Origin: Erythrocercus mccallii
Taxonomy: Eukaryota > Chordata > Aves > Passeriformes > Dicruridae
Length of the DNA: 64,000 nucleotides
NCBI GenBank assembly: GCA_013397435.1
Contig: VZRG01000372.1
Span: 508,444 to 572,443, forward strand
Reading direction: 5' to 3'
Positions 1 to 9,011 of this stretch are shown piece by piece. The position numbers were made by a program, and so were the translations under genes. How positions within the stretch are numbered: the first letter of the stretch is position 1; every line of letters begins with the position of its first letter. Below the pieces are notes generated by a model. That model did no database searches, was not told where the DNA came from, and saw only the letters and a program-made list of their open reading frames with translations.

Positions 1-120
1 TGGATCCTTCTCCTCTCCAGGAGAACATTCCCAGCTCTCCCAGCCCTCAGAGCATTTCCATGGTCCAGGTGTCCTGTTGGGATTTTGATCTTCTCAGCTC
101 CTTTTCCAGCCCTTTTTGGC
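1..120 (-). repeat. CR1 LINE 3'-region fragment, cut by window edge
   Basis: It begins inside the motif GGATCCTTCTCCTCTCCAGG and runs through ACATTCCCAGCTCTCCCAG, the reverse complement of the CR1 stretch (CTGGAGAAGAGAAGG) seen in the longer copies at 17869, 59830 and 34850. The part to about 115 also resembles 1790-1895. The 3' half lies outside the window. Confidence 0.75.
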
Positions 121-1479
121 TCCAGCAGCTCCAGCTCCTCCTGCTGCTGGTCCCAGCAGCTCTCTGGAGATCCATCCCCACCAGAATTCCTCGTGTTTCT
201 CTCTTTTCCTCCTAAAATCTCAGCCATTTTTTGCCTTTAAAGTGGAAAACTTTGAATTTTCCTGGTGCAGCCTCCAGATTAATCATGCCTTGGGAAGGTC
301 ATTTTTTTGCTATGCTTCCAAGCTCACTGTTAAAGTTTCAGTACATTAGAGTTCTGATTGCTCAACTCTCTGCTTTCCCTTCAAAATTATGGGATGGCTG
401 TAAATGACTTCTTTCTGCTTCAGCAGCTTTTCTTCTCTGAAAAATTTTTCCTCTTCAGTTTCAAACTAGTTTTATATTTGAGTGTTGCACTGATGGTTTA
501 ACTTCCTCACGTCCTATGGGCTTCGTTTTTTTGGGATGTGTTTACAAGAAAACAAATGTTCTGAGCCTGGAAAGTGAATTCATTTAATAATGGGGAAGAG
601 AAATACTCATTTTGAGGCCTGCAACAAATATTGGGAGGATTGGCCAGCTGGGAAAGTATTTCAGGGAATTTTGACACCGTGTTCTCTAAAATGTAAATAA
701 AGTGGATTTTTTTTTTCACTGTAAGGAGAAATTACACTTTGGAACGTATTATCACTGGAAATATATTTTGAATCATGCCTGACCTTACCTTTAGGTTCTT
801 TGCTTCATGAATTTGACAAGAAGTTAATTGAGGCCTGGAATTCTTTCAGATTATGCAGAAATTGCTTTGAATGAGGCTGGTTTTTGGGGGGTGGTCAGTG
901 AGATTTTTTTTTTCCAGTGTTGGACCCTGCAGTTAATTAAGGACAGCCACGGAGCAGCTCTGGAGCTGTTGTCTTGTATCTGTCTAAAAAGGCAGTAATT
1001 TTTTTGACAGCCACTGATTGGAAAGTTGCTTGCAGCTCTCTGCAAGCAAGGGCTACACGCTCTGGATCAATAAGTGGCAAATTTCCCATTAAAAAGAATA
1101 CCTGAGCAATGTTCCAAATAGCCACTGGCATCTTAATTTGCCATGGAAACCTCCAGCGCTCGCCTGTGGAAGGACAAGTCATTTTCAGACAATTTTTCCA
1201 GACTACTTGTTAACAGTTATTGCTGTCCCAAAAGGTTGACAGCTTACATGATTGATATTTCATTTACTTGTCATCACTGGTGAGTAATGGGGAGGGCCAC
1301 GGGTTTTCCTCCCTCTCCCTCTCTCCCTCTCTTCCCCTCTGTTGTATTTTTTGGTGGGGCAGGAAAAACTCTCAGGTGTGTTTTTGTTTGAGTTGATTAT
1401 TCCAGGGGAGTGCTCAGAAATGTTTCTCATTGTGTGTAAGGATGTCTGCAGGTCGTGGGATTCTGCTGGTAAAATGGGG

Positions 1480-1900
1480 ATTCAAAAGTTAAAAGCTCAT
1501 TCTGTGGGCAGGGACAACTTCCACTGTCCCAAGGTGCTCCAAGCCCCGATGTCCAACCTGGCCTTGGACATTCCAGGGATCCAGGGGCAGCCACAGCTGC
1601 TCTGGGAGTTCCAGCCCAGCCTCTCCCCACCCTCCCAGCCAGGAATTCCTGCCCAATATCCCATCTAAATCTCCCCTTTCCCACTCTGAAGCCATTCCCT
1701 GTGTCCTGTCCCTCCAGCCCTTGTCTCCAGTCCCTCTCCAGCTCTCCTGGAGCCCCTTCAGGCCCTGCCAGGGCTCTGAGGTTTCCCTGGATCCTTCCCT
1801 TCTCCACATGAACATTCCTAGCCCTCCATGCCCTCCAAGCATCCTCCCAGATTTTGATGTTCTCAGCTCCATTTCCATCCCTTTTTGCCCATTCTGAGTC
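1480..1900 (-). repeat. CR1 LINE 3'-region fragment
   Basis: Antisense CR1: the block with GGGCAGGGACAACTTCCAC, then CTGGCCTTGGACATTCCAG, GCCACAGCTGCTCTGGG, the CCTCCCAGCCAGGAAT block, CCATTCCCTGTGTCCTGTC, and the CTTCTCCA end. Open minus-strand frames across it (1427-1807, 1489-1878) come from the repeat and are not genes. Confidence 0.85.
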
Positions 1901-2387
1901 TTTTTTAACCCATAAACATCCCCTGGATCCCTCCAGCAGCTCCTGGGGAGTTCAGTGTCTCAGGATGTGTGCAGCGACTTCCTGGGAGCGCAGCTTTGGG
2001 ATCCCTCTGCCCTGATCCAGAATTCCAGATCCCTTTGGGATTCCCTTGGACAATTCTGGGCTGTATTTGGGCTCTGTTTGCATCAGTTTGTCTCCGTGTT
2101 TGGTTTTCCTGGCTCCCCCAGCTGTGGCAGCTGCTGCATTTGCTGTCAATATTTCATTTCCTCACGTGCTGGAGCATTCCCAGGTTTCAGGGGAGCCTGG
2201 AACTCCTCATTTAAATTCCTCTGTCCCCCTTTTTGTGGGAACACTGCTGATGGAAGGGAACCATCTGAAAGCTGATCTGTACCGTGGCAATTACAAAGAA
2301 AATCAAAATACACCAGATTAAACCATCCCTAGGTGCTTTTCCCACTCCTGGATTACTGAGCCATCTCTTTCTTGGGTTTCTTTGCAG

Positions 2388-2457
2388 TATTACTCCACTG
2401 TGATGGAGCAGCAAGTGAATGGACAATTGATAGAGCCTCTCCAGATCTACCCACGAG
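2388..2457 (+). CDS. MAP2K5: MAP2K5 window exon 1: end of PB1 domain
   Basis: A 70-nt internal exon with a TTTGCAG acceptor before it and a GTAAAG donor after it. Read in phase 0 it gives 23 residues starting YYSTVMEQQV and ending LQIYPR, plus one spare base. This matches about residues 85-107 of human MEK5 (numbering from memory), the last strand of the PB1 domain, which pairs MEK5 with MEKK2/MEKK3 and helps dock ERK5. Phenylalanine in human LQIFPR is tyrosine here. The spare G joins CC at 4626 to make the next alanine codon, which fixes the phase. Confidence 0.97.
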
Positions 2458-3776
2458 GTAAAGCTGAGCAAATCCCCACCAACCACCCCACAAGCTGCTG
2501 CTGGAACAGCTCCCTGGCACGTTTTGGGGAGGTTTAAATGCACGGAGCATCGTGTTTACCTCTTCATTTGGAGAGAAGAATTCATTATTGTGGAGAAAAG
2601 TGCATTTATTGCATAGAAACCGGCTAATTTCCTGGAGTAAATTAGACTAACGAGGTTTGCAGAGTACATATTTAAGTACATTTAAAAAAAAACCTCATTG
2701 GTGGTGGCTCTGCCTGGATTCCAGGCAAAGCAGATGAATAACTGAAGTCTTGGGTGCTTATGAAAATTGGGCTTTTTAAAGGTGTTTTAATCTCATTCCT
2801 CAGCCTGCCAGGCTGGGGAATGTCACTGTCACCACTGTGGGAAGTGTCCGTCACAGCAGCTCCAGCCGGGACATGTTTTTGTGTGAGATTTGGGCTCTTA
2901 GTGCTGCCCAAATATTCACAACGTTCTTTAATAATTCTCCTGAACGGGGAGAGGTGTAATCAATTCTGTGGACCGAGGCAATTTAAAAATAGGTCATCTC
3001 CAACCTGAAAAAAAATCCGTAGGCAGCTGGTGAGGTTTTTTTGGGAATGCTCTCGCTGAACTCAAGTAATGGTTTAAAAAAAAAAAGCCTGGTGCATGAC
3101 ATAATTCATTCAGATCTCAGTAGCCAGGCTCTGGATCTCTGGCTCTTAATTGATGGAAGAGAGAAGGTTTAAATTCTCCAAGTAAATCTCCCAGCAATAA
3201 ATTAATTGAAATAATTAAAAATTAAACTCACTTAGCTGATATTCCACAAATAATCATACTACGAGGCTCCCAATTAAACATGCCACACTTCCATTACTTA
3301 CAACTCTCTGAAGTTTGAATTGGGCAATTAACCAAGGAGCCTCCTCCACCACGTGCTGGTGAGGTCTCCAAAGGAGGCTGGGTGGCTTTCCTGGAAGTTC
3401 TGTGTGCTCCTAGGGAAAAGAGACAGGAATTGAAGAGGAACATGGAAAATGGTGTTTGTGCCAGGCTGGCAGGCTCTGATGGAGAGGGAACTCCCAGATG
3501 TTGGAGCTGTGACCTCCTCAGAGCAGGACAAGGACAGGGGAAGGGTCTCCTGCCTCTTCCCAGGCATGGATCATGGAATCCTCAAATGGTTTGGGTGGGA
3601 AGGACCTTAAATTCCCTTTTCCCTTTGGCTGCTCCAAGCCCCAGCATCCAACCCAGCCTTGGACATTCCAGGGATCCAGGAGCAGCCAAAGCTTCTCTGG
3701 GAATTCCATCCCAGCCCTTCCCCACCCTCCCAGCCAGGAAATCCTTCCCAAAATCCCATCCAAATCTCCCCTTTCC
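2458..3776 (+). other. MAP2K5: Intron 1, left part (assembly piece A)
   Basis: AT-rich unique sequence, including a block at about 3070-3320 rich in AATTAA motifs, then a minus-strand CR1 copy from about 3566 that is cut off by the N at 3777. No exon seen. In the true order this intron probably continues at 5981, not at 3778. Confidence 0.7.
3566..3776 (-). repeat. CR1 LINE 3' end, truncated by assembly gap
   Basis: Starts at the CR1 3' terminus read antisense (TCATGGAATCCTCAAATGG, then GGGTGGGAAGGACCTTAAA) and runs to CCAAATCTCCCCTTTCC, where the N interrupts it. Its last 58 bases (3719-3776) equal 5923-5980 exactly, and the part that should follow (ACTCTGAGGCCATTCC onward) is found at 5981-6105, so the two fragments are one element split by the gap. 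Confidence 0.9.
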
Positions 3777-3777
3777 N
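3777..3777. other. Single-N assembly gap between pieces A and B
   Basis: One N in the middle of a CR1 copy. The base after it starts the 1237-bp segment that recurs at 7774. The join looks false because the CR1 copy continues at 5981 rather than here. Confidence 0.95.
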
Positions 3778-5014
3778 TCTGCCATCAATCAGCAGTGACA
3801 GCCCCTTTAACACAGCGTTTGTAGGGCACTGAGGGAATGGGAACTGCCCGGGACACGGAGCTTTGGGGCTTCCACGTCCAAAAAAAGCTTCCCAAAGCTC
3901 ATCCCTGAGTGCAGAACAGGGAATGTTCACCTGGAGACACCTCAGGAAAAATCCTCCTCCTGCAGCAGCTCATCCCTCTAAACCCAAACATCACCAGAAA
4001 GTGCCACATTTGGAACTCTGTCCCCAAAAAGTCGCATTTTTGGTGGCGTTTATTCAGTATTTACCTTTCATTTATTCAGTATTTACCAGGTTGTTGCCCC
4101 TGCCAATTTTTTCCCCCCAGTTTTTTTCCCCGCACGTTTTTCCCAGTTTCACCCAAAGTGCCTCTGCCAAAATGACCAATCCCTGACGCGTGGCAGCCGG
4201 TTCCCTGAAAAAATCCAAATATTGGCTTGCAACTATCCCTGTAAAATTCCAGGGGAACAAAAAACAAACCCCAGCTGTGTGAAAACACAGCAACACAAGG
4301 TAGAAATTGGAATTACCAAAAGAATCCCATCGTTGCAGCCACCGTTCCTCTCGGTTGCGATGCGTTTTTAAGCAGAAATTAAATTTATACGACACGGTGT
4401 CAGGAAGCTCTTAGCATTTATAAACGCTCACTCCTGCAAGTGAAAAATCCTGGCCCGGTAATTCCCACTCTGGGTCTCGCTGGGCACTTTTCAATCATTT
4501 CTCTCTGCTAATTTTGGTGTCACCCTCATTTCTTTTGGAAAAAAAAAAAAAAAAAAAAGATTCATTTGGAGCGCGTTTGTAAATGGCCCTGATGTGTTCT
4601 ACAATTTAGTCAATTACTGTTTCAGCCTGCAAGCCTCCTGGGAAACGGAACATACATGGCCTCAAGGTACGAATTTCAATAATTGTTTCAGCAAAGTTAG
4701 ATGGATTTGTAATGCTGTGTTCCACTTATTGAAATGTCAAATAAAACTGCACTTTCTTGAGCTCTGACAAGCAGATTTTTTTGGGGGGTTTAATTCTGAA
4801 TTATTTTTTTTTTTTGAGGGTGGGAGAAGGACTCATCTGCAAAACGTTGGTTGCGATATCTATATTTATGCATGTGGTTTTATTAAAAATGGGCTTGCCT
4901 GTTTGTTTTCTAACCTCTGCTAATCGTGCTCTTAAATTTTACCAGTTCATTTATCAGCTGCTGTCTGCCACTACTTCAAAGCTTTTAAACCCTCTCCTCA
5001 TGGCCGTGATTTTT
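3778..5014 (+). repeat. First copy of 1237-bp segment duplicated at 7774-9010 (probable assembly artefact)
   Basis: Every stretch I compared, including the long A run near 4540 and both strands' open frames, is identical to 7774-9010 at a constant offset of 3996. The copy starts directly after the N at 3777, while the other copy ends directly before the N at 9011. Such an arrangement is what an unmerged overlap between two contigs looks like. It contains exon 2. Confidence 0.93.
4626..4666 (+). CDS. MAP2K5: MAP2K5 window exon 2: PB1-to-linker segment
   Basis: A 41-nt exon with a TTTCAG acceptor and a GTACGA donor. The first two bases complete an alanine codon with the G from exon 1, then 13 codons read CKPPGKRNIHGLK. 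This matches human CKPPGERNIHGLK (about residues 109-121) with one Glu-to-Lys change. The downstream junction is phase 0 and continues with VNTRAG in exon 3. The same exon occurs again at 8622-8662 in the duplicated segment. Only one of them should exist, because a second 41-nt copy in the mRNA would shift the frame. Confidence 0.96.
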
Positions 5015-5250
5015 GGGTCCCTCACGGCCGTGATTTTTGGGTCCCTCATGGCCGTGATTTTTGGGTCCCTCATGGCCATGATTTTGTGGTCCCTCATGGC
5101 CATGATTTTGTGGTCCCTCATGGCCGTGATTTTTTGGTCCCTCATGGCCGTGATTTTTTGGTCCCTCATCCCTGTGATTTTGGGTCCCTCATCCCTGTGA
5201 TTTTGGGTCCCTCATCCCTGTGATTTTGGGTCCCTCATGGCCGTGATTTC
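4997..5250. repeat. 24-bp minisatellite
   Basis: About ten units of the type CTCATGGCCGTGATTTTTGG plus GTCC, with variants (CATG for CGTG, TTTGTGG for TTTTTGG) and 22-23-bp units with CATCCCTGTG at the right end. Most units are a multiple of three, so both strands stay open (for example 4954-5169 minus); this is a repeat effect, not a protein. Confidence 0.92.
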
Positions 5251-5327
5251 ATCCCAGTGTGGGAGGCCCCGCCATGGAATTATTTCAGATTTTTGATTCC
5301 TCGTTGCTCCTGTAATCACACGGAGAG

Positions 5328-5435
5328 GACTATAAACCCATCGAGTGATTTTTTTTTGAAGGGTTTAAAACGAGAACGGAAGACTATAAACCCATTAAAT
5401 GATTTTTTTTTTGAGGGTTTAAAACGAGAACAAAT
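5328..5435. repeat. 54-bp direct tandem duplication
   Basis: Two adjacent copies start with GACTATAAACCCAT at 5328 and 5382 and share GGGTTTAAAACGAGAAC after a T run, differing by a few substitutions. Confidence 0.85.
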
Positions 5436-5449
5436 GCCGGCTTCCTCAC

Positions 5450-5647
5450 CTTTTTAGCGCGTCGTTCCCGCCGCGATCGCGAGGCCTGCTAACCTACATA
5501 CAGCCCTCCGCCAGCAGCATGCCTAGCAACCGGGCTAATTAACCTTCCGAACGAAATGAGGAATCCGTGGCAAATTACAGGTTAATTAGCGCGGTGTCCT
5601 CCGCAAGGCAGGAGCTGCTCACGCCGCTTCTCTCTCGCTGCCCTCAG
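5450..5647. promoter_or_regulatory. CpG-rich intronic block before exon 3, possible regulatory element
   Basis: CG dinucleotides cluster here (GCGCGTCG, CCGCGATCGCGAGG), unlike the surrounding AT-rich introns. An RFX X-box-like motif CATGCCTAGCAAC lies at 5518-5530, differing from the palindrome GTTGCCTAGCAAC at two positions. An exact 11-bp inverted repeat, GCTAATTAACC (5534-5544) and GGTTAATTAGC (5580-5590), contains TAATTA homeodomain-type cores. That this is an enhancer or alternative promoter is inference from sequence only. Confidence 0.35.
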
Positions 5648-5715
5648 GTGAACACGCGCGCGGGCGCCGCCACCAGCGGCGGCTCGGCCGCCTCCGAGGC
5701 CCTGCCCAGCAATAG
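5648..5715 (+). CDS. MAP2K5: MAP2K5 window exon 3: GC-rich linker
   Basis: A 68-nt exon with a CCCTCAG acceptor and a GTAAGA donor. It reads VNTRAGAATSGG, SAASEALPSN plus AG, whose serine codon is completed by the C at 11361. Human has VNTRAGPSQHSS and PAVSDSLPSN here, so the ends VNTRAG and LPSN are kept, the length is identical, and the middle is changed to Ala/Gly/Ser. By my count 53 of 68 bases are G or C. The segment is the flexible linker between PB1 and the kinase domain, where such drift is tolerable. Confidence 0.95.
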
Positions 5716-5921
5716 GTAAGAGCCGAGCTCCTCGTGCTTTTCTTGGGGGGTTTTTCCTTCATTTTCTTTTTTTTTTTTAAATCCAAATGGAGCCCTCCGT
5801 GGGGTTGGGTTTCTGGAGGAGCCGGGGGTTGGGTGGCTTTTCCAGAGGGAAGGAGGAATTCGTGAGTGTCCCACAGGTGTTCGCTGCTGGGGAAATGAGG
5901 GGTTGGGGGGAATTCCAGGGG
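5716..5921 (+). other. MAP2K5: Intron 3, left part (end of piece B)
   Basis: After a T run near 5767 it enters GGGTTTCTGGAGGAG and GCTGGGGAAATGAGGGGTT units that match the minisatellite at 9012-9450. The intron therefore most likely continues at 9012, past the gap. Confidence 0.75.
5790..5921. repeat. Left end of interrupted minisatellite
   Basis: GCTGCTGGGGAAATGAGGGG followed by TTGGGGGGAATTCC closely resembles CTGCTGGAGAAATGAGGGG followed by TTGGTGGGAATTCC at about 9069-9105. The array is broken by the N at 5922. Confidence 0.75.
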
Positions 5922-5922
5922 N
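5922..5922. other. Single-N assembly gap between pieces B and C
   Basis: Left of the N is minisatellite, right of it is the interior of a CR1 copy. The right side is identical for 58 bases to the end of piece A, so this join is probably false. Confidence 0.95.
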
Positions 5923-6105
5923 TCCCCACCCTCCCAGCCAGGAAATCCTTCCCAAAATCCCATCCAAATCTCCCCTTTCCGACTCTGAGGCCATTCCCTG
6001 TGTCCTGTCCCTCCATCCCTCATCCCTAGTCCCTCTCCAGCTCTCCTGGAGCCCCTTCAGGCCCTGGAAGGGCTCTGAGGATTCCCTGGATTCTTCTCTT
6101 GTGCC
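5923..6105 (-). repeat. CR1 LINE fragment, continuation of the copy at 3566
   Basis: Begins at TCCCCACCCTCCCAGCCAGG, identical to 3719-3776 for 58 bases, and continues through ACTCTGAGGCCATTCC, CTCTCCAGCTCTCCTGGAG and GGATTCCCTGGATTCTTC. Joined to 3566-3718 it makes one antisense CR1 3' region of ordinary layout. Confidence 0.9.
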
Positions 6106-7094
6106 TCAGAGAAACTGAAGTGGGTGATCTGAGTTTTCCAACCCTTGGAAATGCTTTACATTTTCCTTTAAACCCCCTGGTCCCAGGGAGTGCTGGCAGG
6201 AGGTGCCCCTGACCCACCTTAGGCTTTAAAGGAACTTTTTGAGATTTAACATTTTCCTTTTGGCTCATTCCTGAAGATCCAGGCAGAGAAATTCCTGTTC
6301 CTGCTGCTCTCTCCTTTCCCTGTTTGCTTTGCATCCGAGGATAATCTCCTCTGGCTGGACACACTTGGAATTTGCTCTGTTCTGCTCCAATCACCTCCAA
6401 ATTCTCACCCCTGGCTCAGCTCTGCCTTTCTGCTGGGCATTTCCTCCTTCCCACTCCCTCCAAATTACTCAGGTTTTGTTTCATCTTCCCATCCCACCCC
6501 CTTAAAACCCTTTTTTTTCTCCTAGGTTAGAGCTTTAAAACCTCCCCAAACCCACCCCTGAGCTCTGCGGCTCTTCTGAAACACTGAACAAAATGTGCTT
6601 TTTCCACTTTTTTTTTTTTAGTGATTTGGTTTTTTGTTTTTTTTTTTTGCTCCCCTATCTCCTTGTCCTGCCTCTCTAATGAACATCCCAAATTTCGTCA
6701 GCGGCAGCACTTTTCTCCCTGCCCTTTTGGCCGTGGCTCTCCGTGTTCCCCACTTGAAAGCCCCATCAGCACCGTGCAGCTTTTCTGCCTCTAATTTCTT
6801 CCCTTTTAAGAGATTTCTTTGCAAGTCCTTTGAATTCTTTTCCTTTTCTGCCTCTCTAACTTCTGAGGAAGCCTCAGTTCCTGCCTCCAGTCAGCTCCCA
6901 AAAACTCCTGTATTCCATAAATATCCTGGCAGGAGGAAATTTCCATGTGCCAACCTGTGTTACCTGGGCTGGGCTTTATTTATTTCATTTAAAAAAAATA
7001 CCTTTTAAGGGGAAAAAAAATCGGTATTTTCTCTATTTTTAATAGGTTTATTATTGCTATTTAGGTAGTAAGAGCCAGAGGGGGGATTAATATA

Positions 7095-7400
7095 AAAAAT
7101 AAGCATCTATATGTGATGTACATATAAAAAATACATACACATATATATTTTTATGTATATGTATATTTTAATAGATATCTGTCTATATATTTTATATATC
7201 TGCATATATTTATATATATTTATATACCTACATATATTTATGTATCTACATATATTTTTAATATACCTACATATATTTTTATATATCTATATACTTTTAT
7301 TTGTTTCTAGATATATTTTTACATATCTGCATATATTTATATATTATTTAATATATATTTAATACATATTTTAATGTATTTATAGATATTTACATCTGTT
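7095..7400. repeat. AT-rich simple repeat
   Basis: Degenerate runs of TATATATTT, ATATATTTATATA and TACATATATTT with unit lengths near 20-30 bp. The open frame at 7153-7362, rich in Ile and Tyr, is a product of this composition. Confidence 0.9.
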
Positions 7401-7773
7401 TATCTCTTTCTTCTACCTACATTATTTACATCCTATTTGTGGAACGCAAGGTGAACACGTTCAAACACCCACCCATAAAAGTCATTATTGATTCAATATC
7501 CTATTCAAAATGTCAATTTTCATCTATTGGAAGAACAGAATGGGCTTATATGTATTTATAATTTATATTTTTGGGTTGGTTTTCTTTTAATACCCGGAGT
7601 CTCATCATGTTTTTCCCTCTTTAAGATGCACGTGGTAATTTTTGATCCTGTTCAAAGGCACGTGGCCCTCAGTGGTGTGTTTAATAACCATCACCTGTGT
7701 CCTTCTGCCTAATAAATAGTTCTGCTTCCTGCTGTCAAAAACGGGAGGGAGAAAAGAAAAAAAAAATCAAATT

Positions 7774-9010
7774 TCTGCCATCAATCAGCAGTGACAGCCC
7801 CTTTAACACAGCGTTTGTAGGGCACTGAGGGAATGGGAACTGCCCGGGACACGGAGCTTTGGGGCTTCCACGTCCAAAAAAAGCTTCCCAAAGCTCATCC
7901 CTGAGTGCAGAACAGGGAATGTTCACCTGGAGACACCTCAGGAAAAATCCTCCTCCTGCAGCAGCTCATCCCTCTAAACCCAAACATCACCAGAAAGTGC
8001 CACATTTGGAACTCTGTCCCCAAAAAGTCGCATTTTTGGTGGCGTTTATTCAGTATTTACCTTTCATTTATTCAGTATTTACCAGGTTGTTGCCCCTGCC
8101 AATTTTTTCCCCCCAGTTTTTTTCCCCGCACGTTTTTCCCAGTTTCACCCAAAGTGCCTCTGCCAAAATGACCAATCCCTGACGCGTGGCAGCCGGTTCC
8201 CTGAAAAAATCCAAATATTGGCTTGCAACTATCCCTGTAAAATTCCAGGGGAACAAAAAACAAACCCCAGCTGTGTGAAAACACAGCAACACAAGGTAGA
8301 AATTGGAATTACCAAAAGAATCCCATCGTTGCAGCCACCGTTCCTCTCGGTTGCGATGCGTTTTTAAGCAGAAATTAAATTTATACGACACGGTGTCAGG
8401 AAGCTCTTAGCATTTATAAACGCTCACTCCTGCAAGTGAAAAATCCTGGCCCGGTAATTCCCACTCTGGGTCTCGCTGGGCACTTTTCAATCATTTCTCT
8501 CTGCTAATTTTGGTGTCACCCTCATTTCTTTTGGAAAAAAAAAAAAAAAAAAAAGATTCATTTGGAGCGCGTTTGTAAATGGCCCTGATGTGTTCTACAA
8601 TTTAGTCAATTACTGTTTCAGCCTGCAAGCCTCCTGGGAAACGGAACATACATGGCCTCAAGGTACGAATTTCAATAATTGTTTCAGCAAAGTTAGATGG
8701 ATTTGTAATGCTGTGTTCCACTTATTGAAATGTCAAATAAAACTGCACTTTCTTGAGCTCTGACAAGCAGATTTTTTTGGGGGGTTTAATTCTGAATTAT
8801 TTTTTTTTTTTGAGGGTGGGAGAAGGACTCATCTGCAAAACGTTGGTTGCGATATCTATATTTATGCATGTGGTTTTATTAAAAATGGGCTTGCCTGTTT
8901 GTTTTCTAACCTCTGCTAATCGTGCTCTTAAATTTTACCAGTTCATTTATCAGCTGCTGTCTGCCACTACTTCAAAGCTTTTAAACCCTCTCCTCATGGC
9001 CGTGATTTTT
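7774..9010 (+). repeat. Second copy of the 1237-bp segment (probable assembly artefact)
   Basis: Matches 3778-5014 base for base wherever compared and ends directly before the N at 9011, two bases into the T run of the first minisatellite unit. In piece C it is preceded by unique sequence (GGGAGGGAGAAAAG), so C supplies the true left flank and B the true right flank. Confidence 0.93.
8622..8662 (+). CDS. MAP2K5: Duplicate copy of MAP2K5 exon 2 (likely not a separate exon)
   Basis: Identical to 4626-4666 with the same acceptor and GTACGA donor, coding CKPPGKRNIHGLK. It falls after exon 3 in the given order, where it cannot splice in frame (exon 3 ends in phase 2, this exon starts with two bases to complete a phase-1 codon). 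It is explained by the contig overlap. In the corrected order the two copies are one exon between exons 1 and 3. Confidence 0.9.
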
Positions 9011-9011
9011 N
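9011..9011. other. Single-N assembly gap between pieces C and D
   Basis: Left of it the 24-bp minisatellite at the end of the duplicated segment has just begun; right of it a different minisatellite is already in progress. This mismatch supports a false join. Confidence 0.95.

Larger units (their letters stand above)
1..2387 (+). other. MAP2K5: Intron upstream of window exon 1 (5' part outside window)
   Basis: No exon was recognised. It holds minus-strand CR1 remnants at about 1-120 and 1480-1900, a short CT run at about 1309-1340, and a non-repetitive, evenly composed block at about 900-1260 that could be conserved noncoding DNA. The preceding PB1 exon, whose human product ends near EEMKAMLSY, was looked for and not found, so it lies to the left of the window. 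Confidence 0.7.
4667..5647 (+). other. MAP2K5: Intron 2
   Basis: Holds a 24-bp minisatellite (4997-5250), a 54-bp direct duplication (5328-5435) and then a CpG-rich, non-repetitive block (about 5450-5647) reaching exon 3. No CR1 copy was seen. Confidence 0.8.
5923..7773 (+). other. MAP2K5: Unique part of assembly piece C (intron 1 continuation)
   Basis: After the CR1 end it holds pyrimidine-rich unique DNA (6110-7010) and an AT-rich tract (7095-7400). No exon seen. In the inferred true order this lies between 3776 and the exon 2 segment, so it is part of intron 1. Confidence 0.75.

Noticed and set aside
4954..5169. Minus-strand frame with repeated MRDxKITA peptides
   Set aside because: It is the 24-bp minisatellite, whose unit length is a multiple of three.
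8622..8662. A second, functional exon 2 produced by tandem duplication
   Set aside because: The copy is identical, ends exactly at a gap edge, is out of order relative to exon 3, and would break the reading frame. Contig overlap explains it fully.
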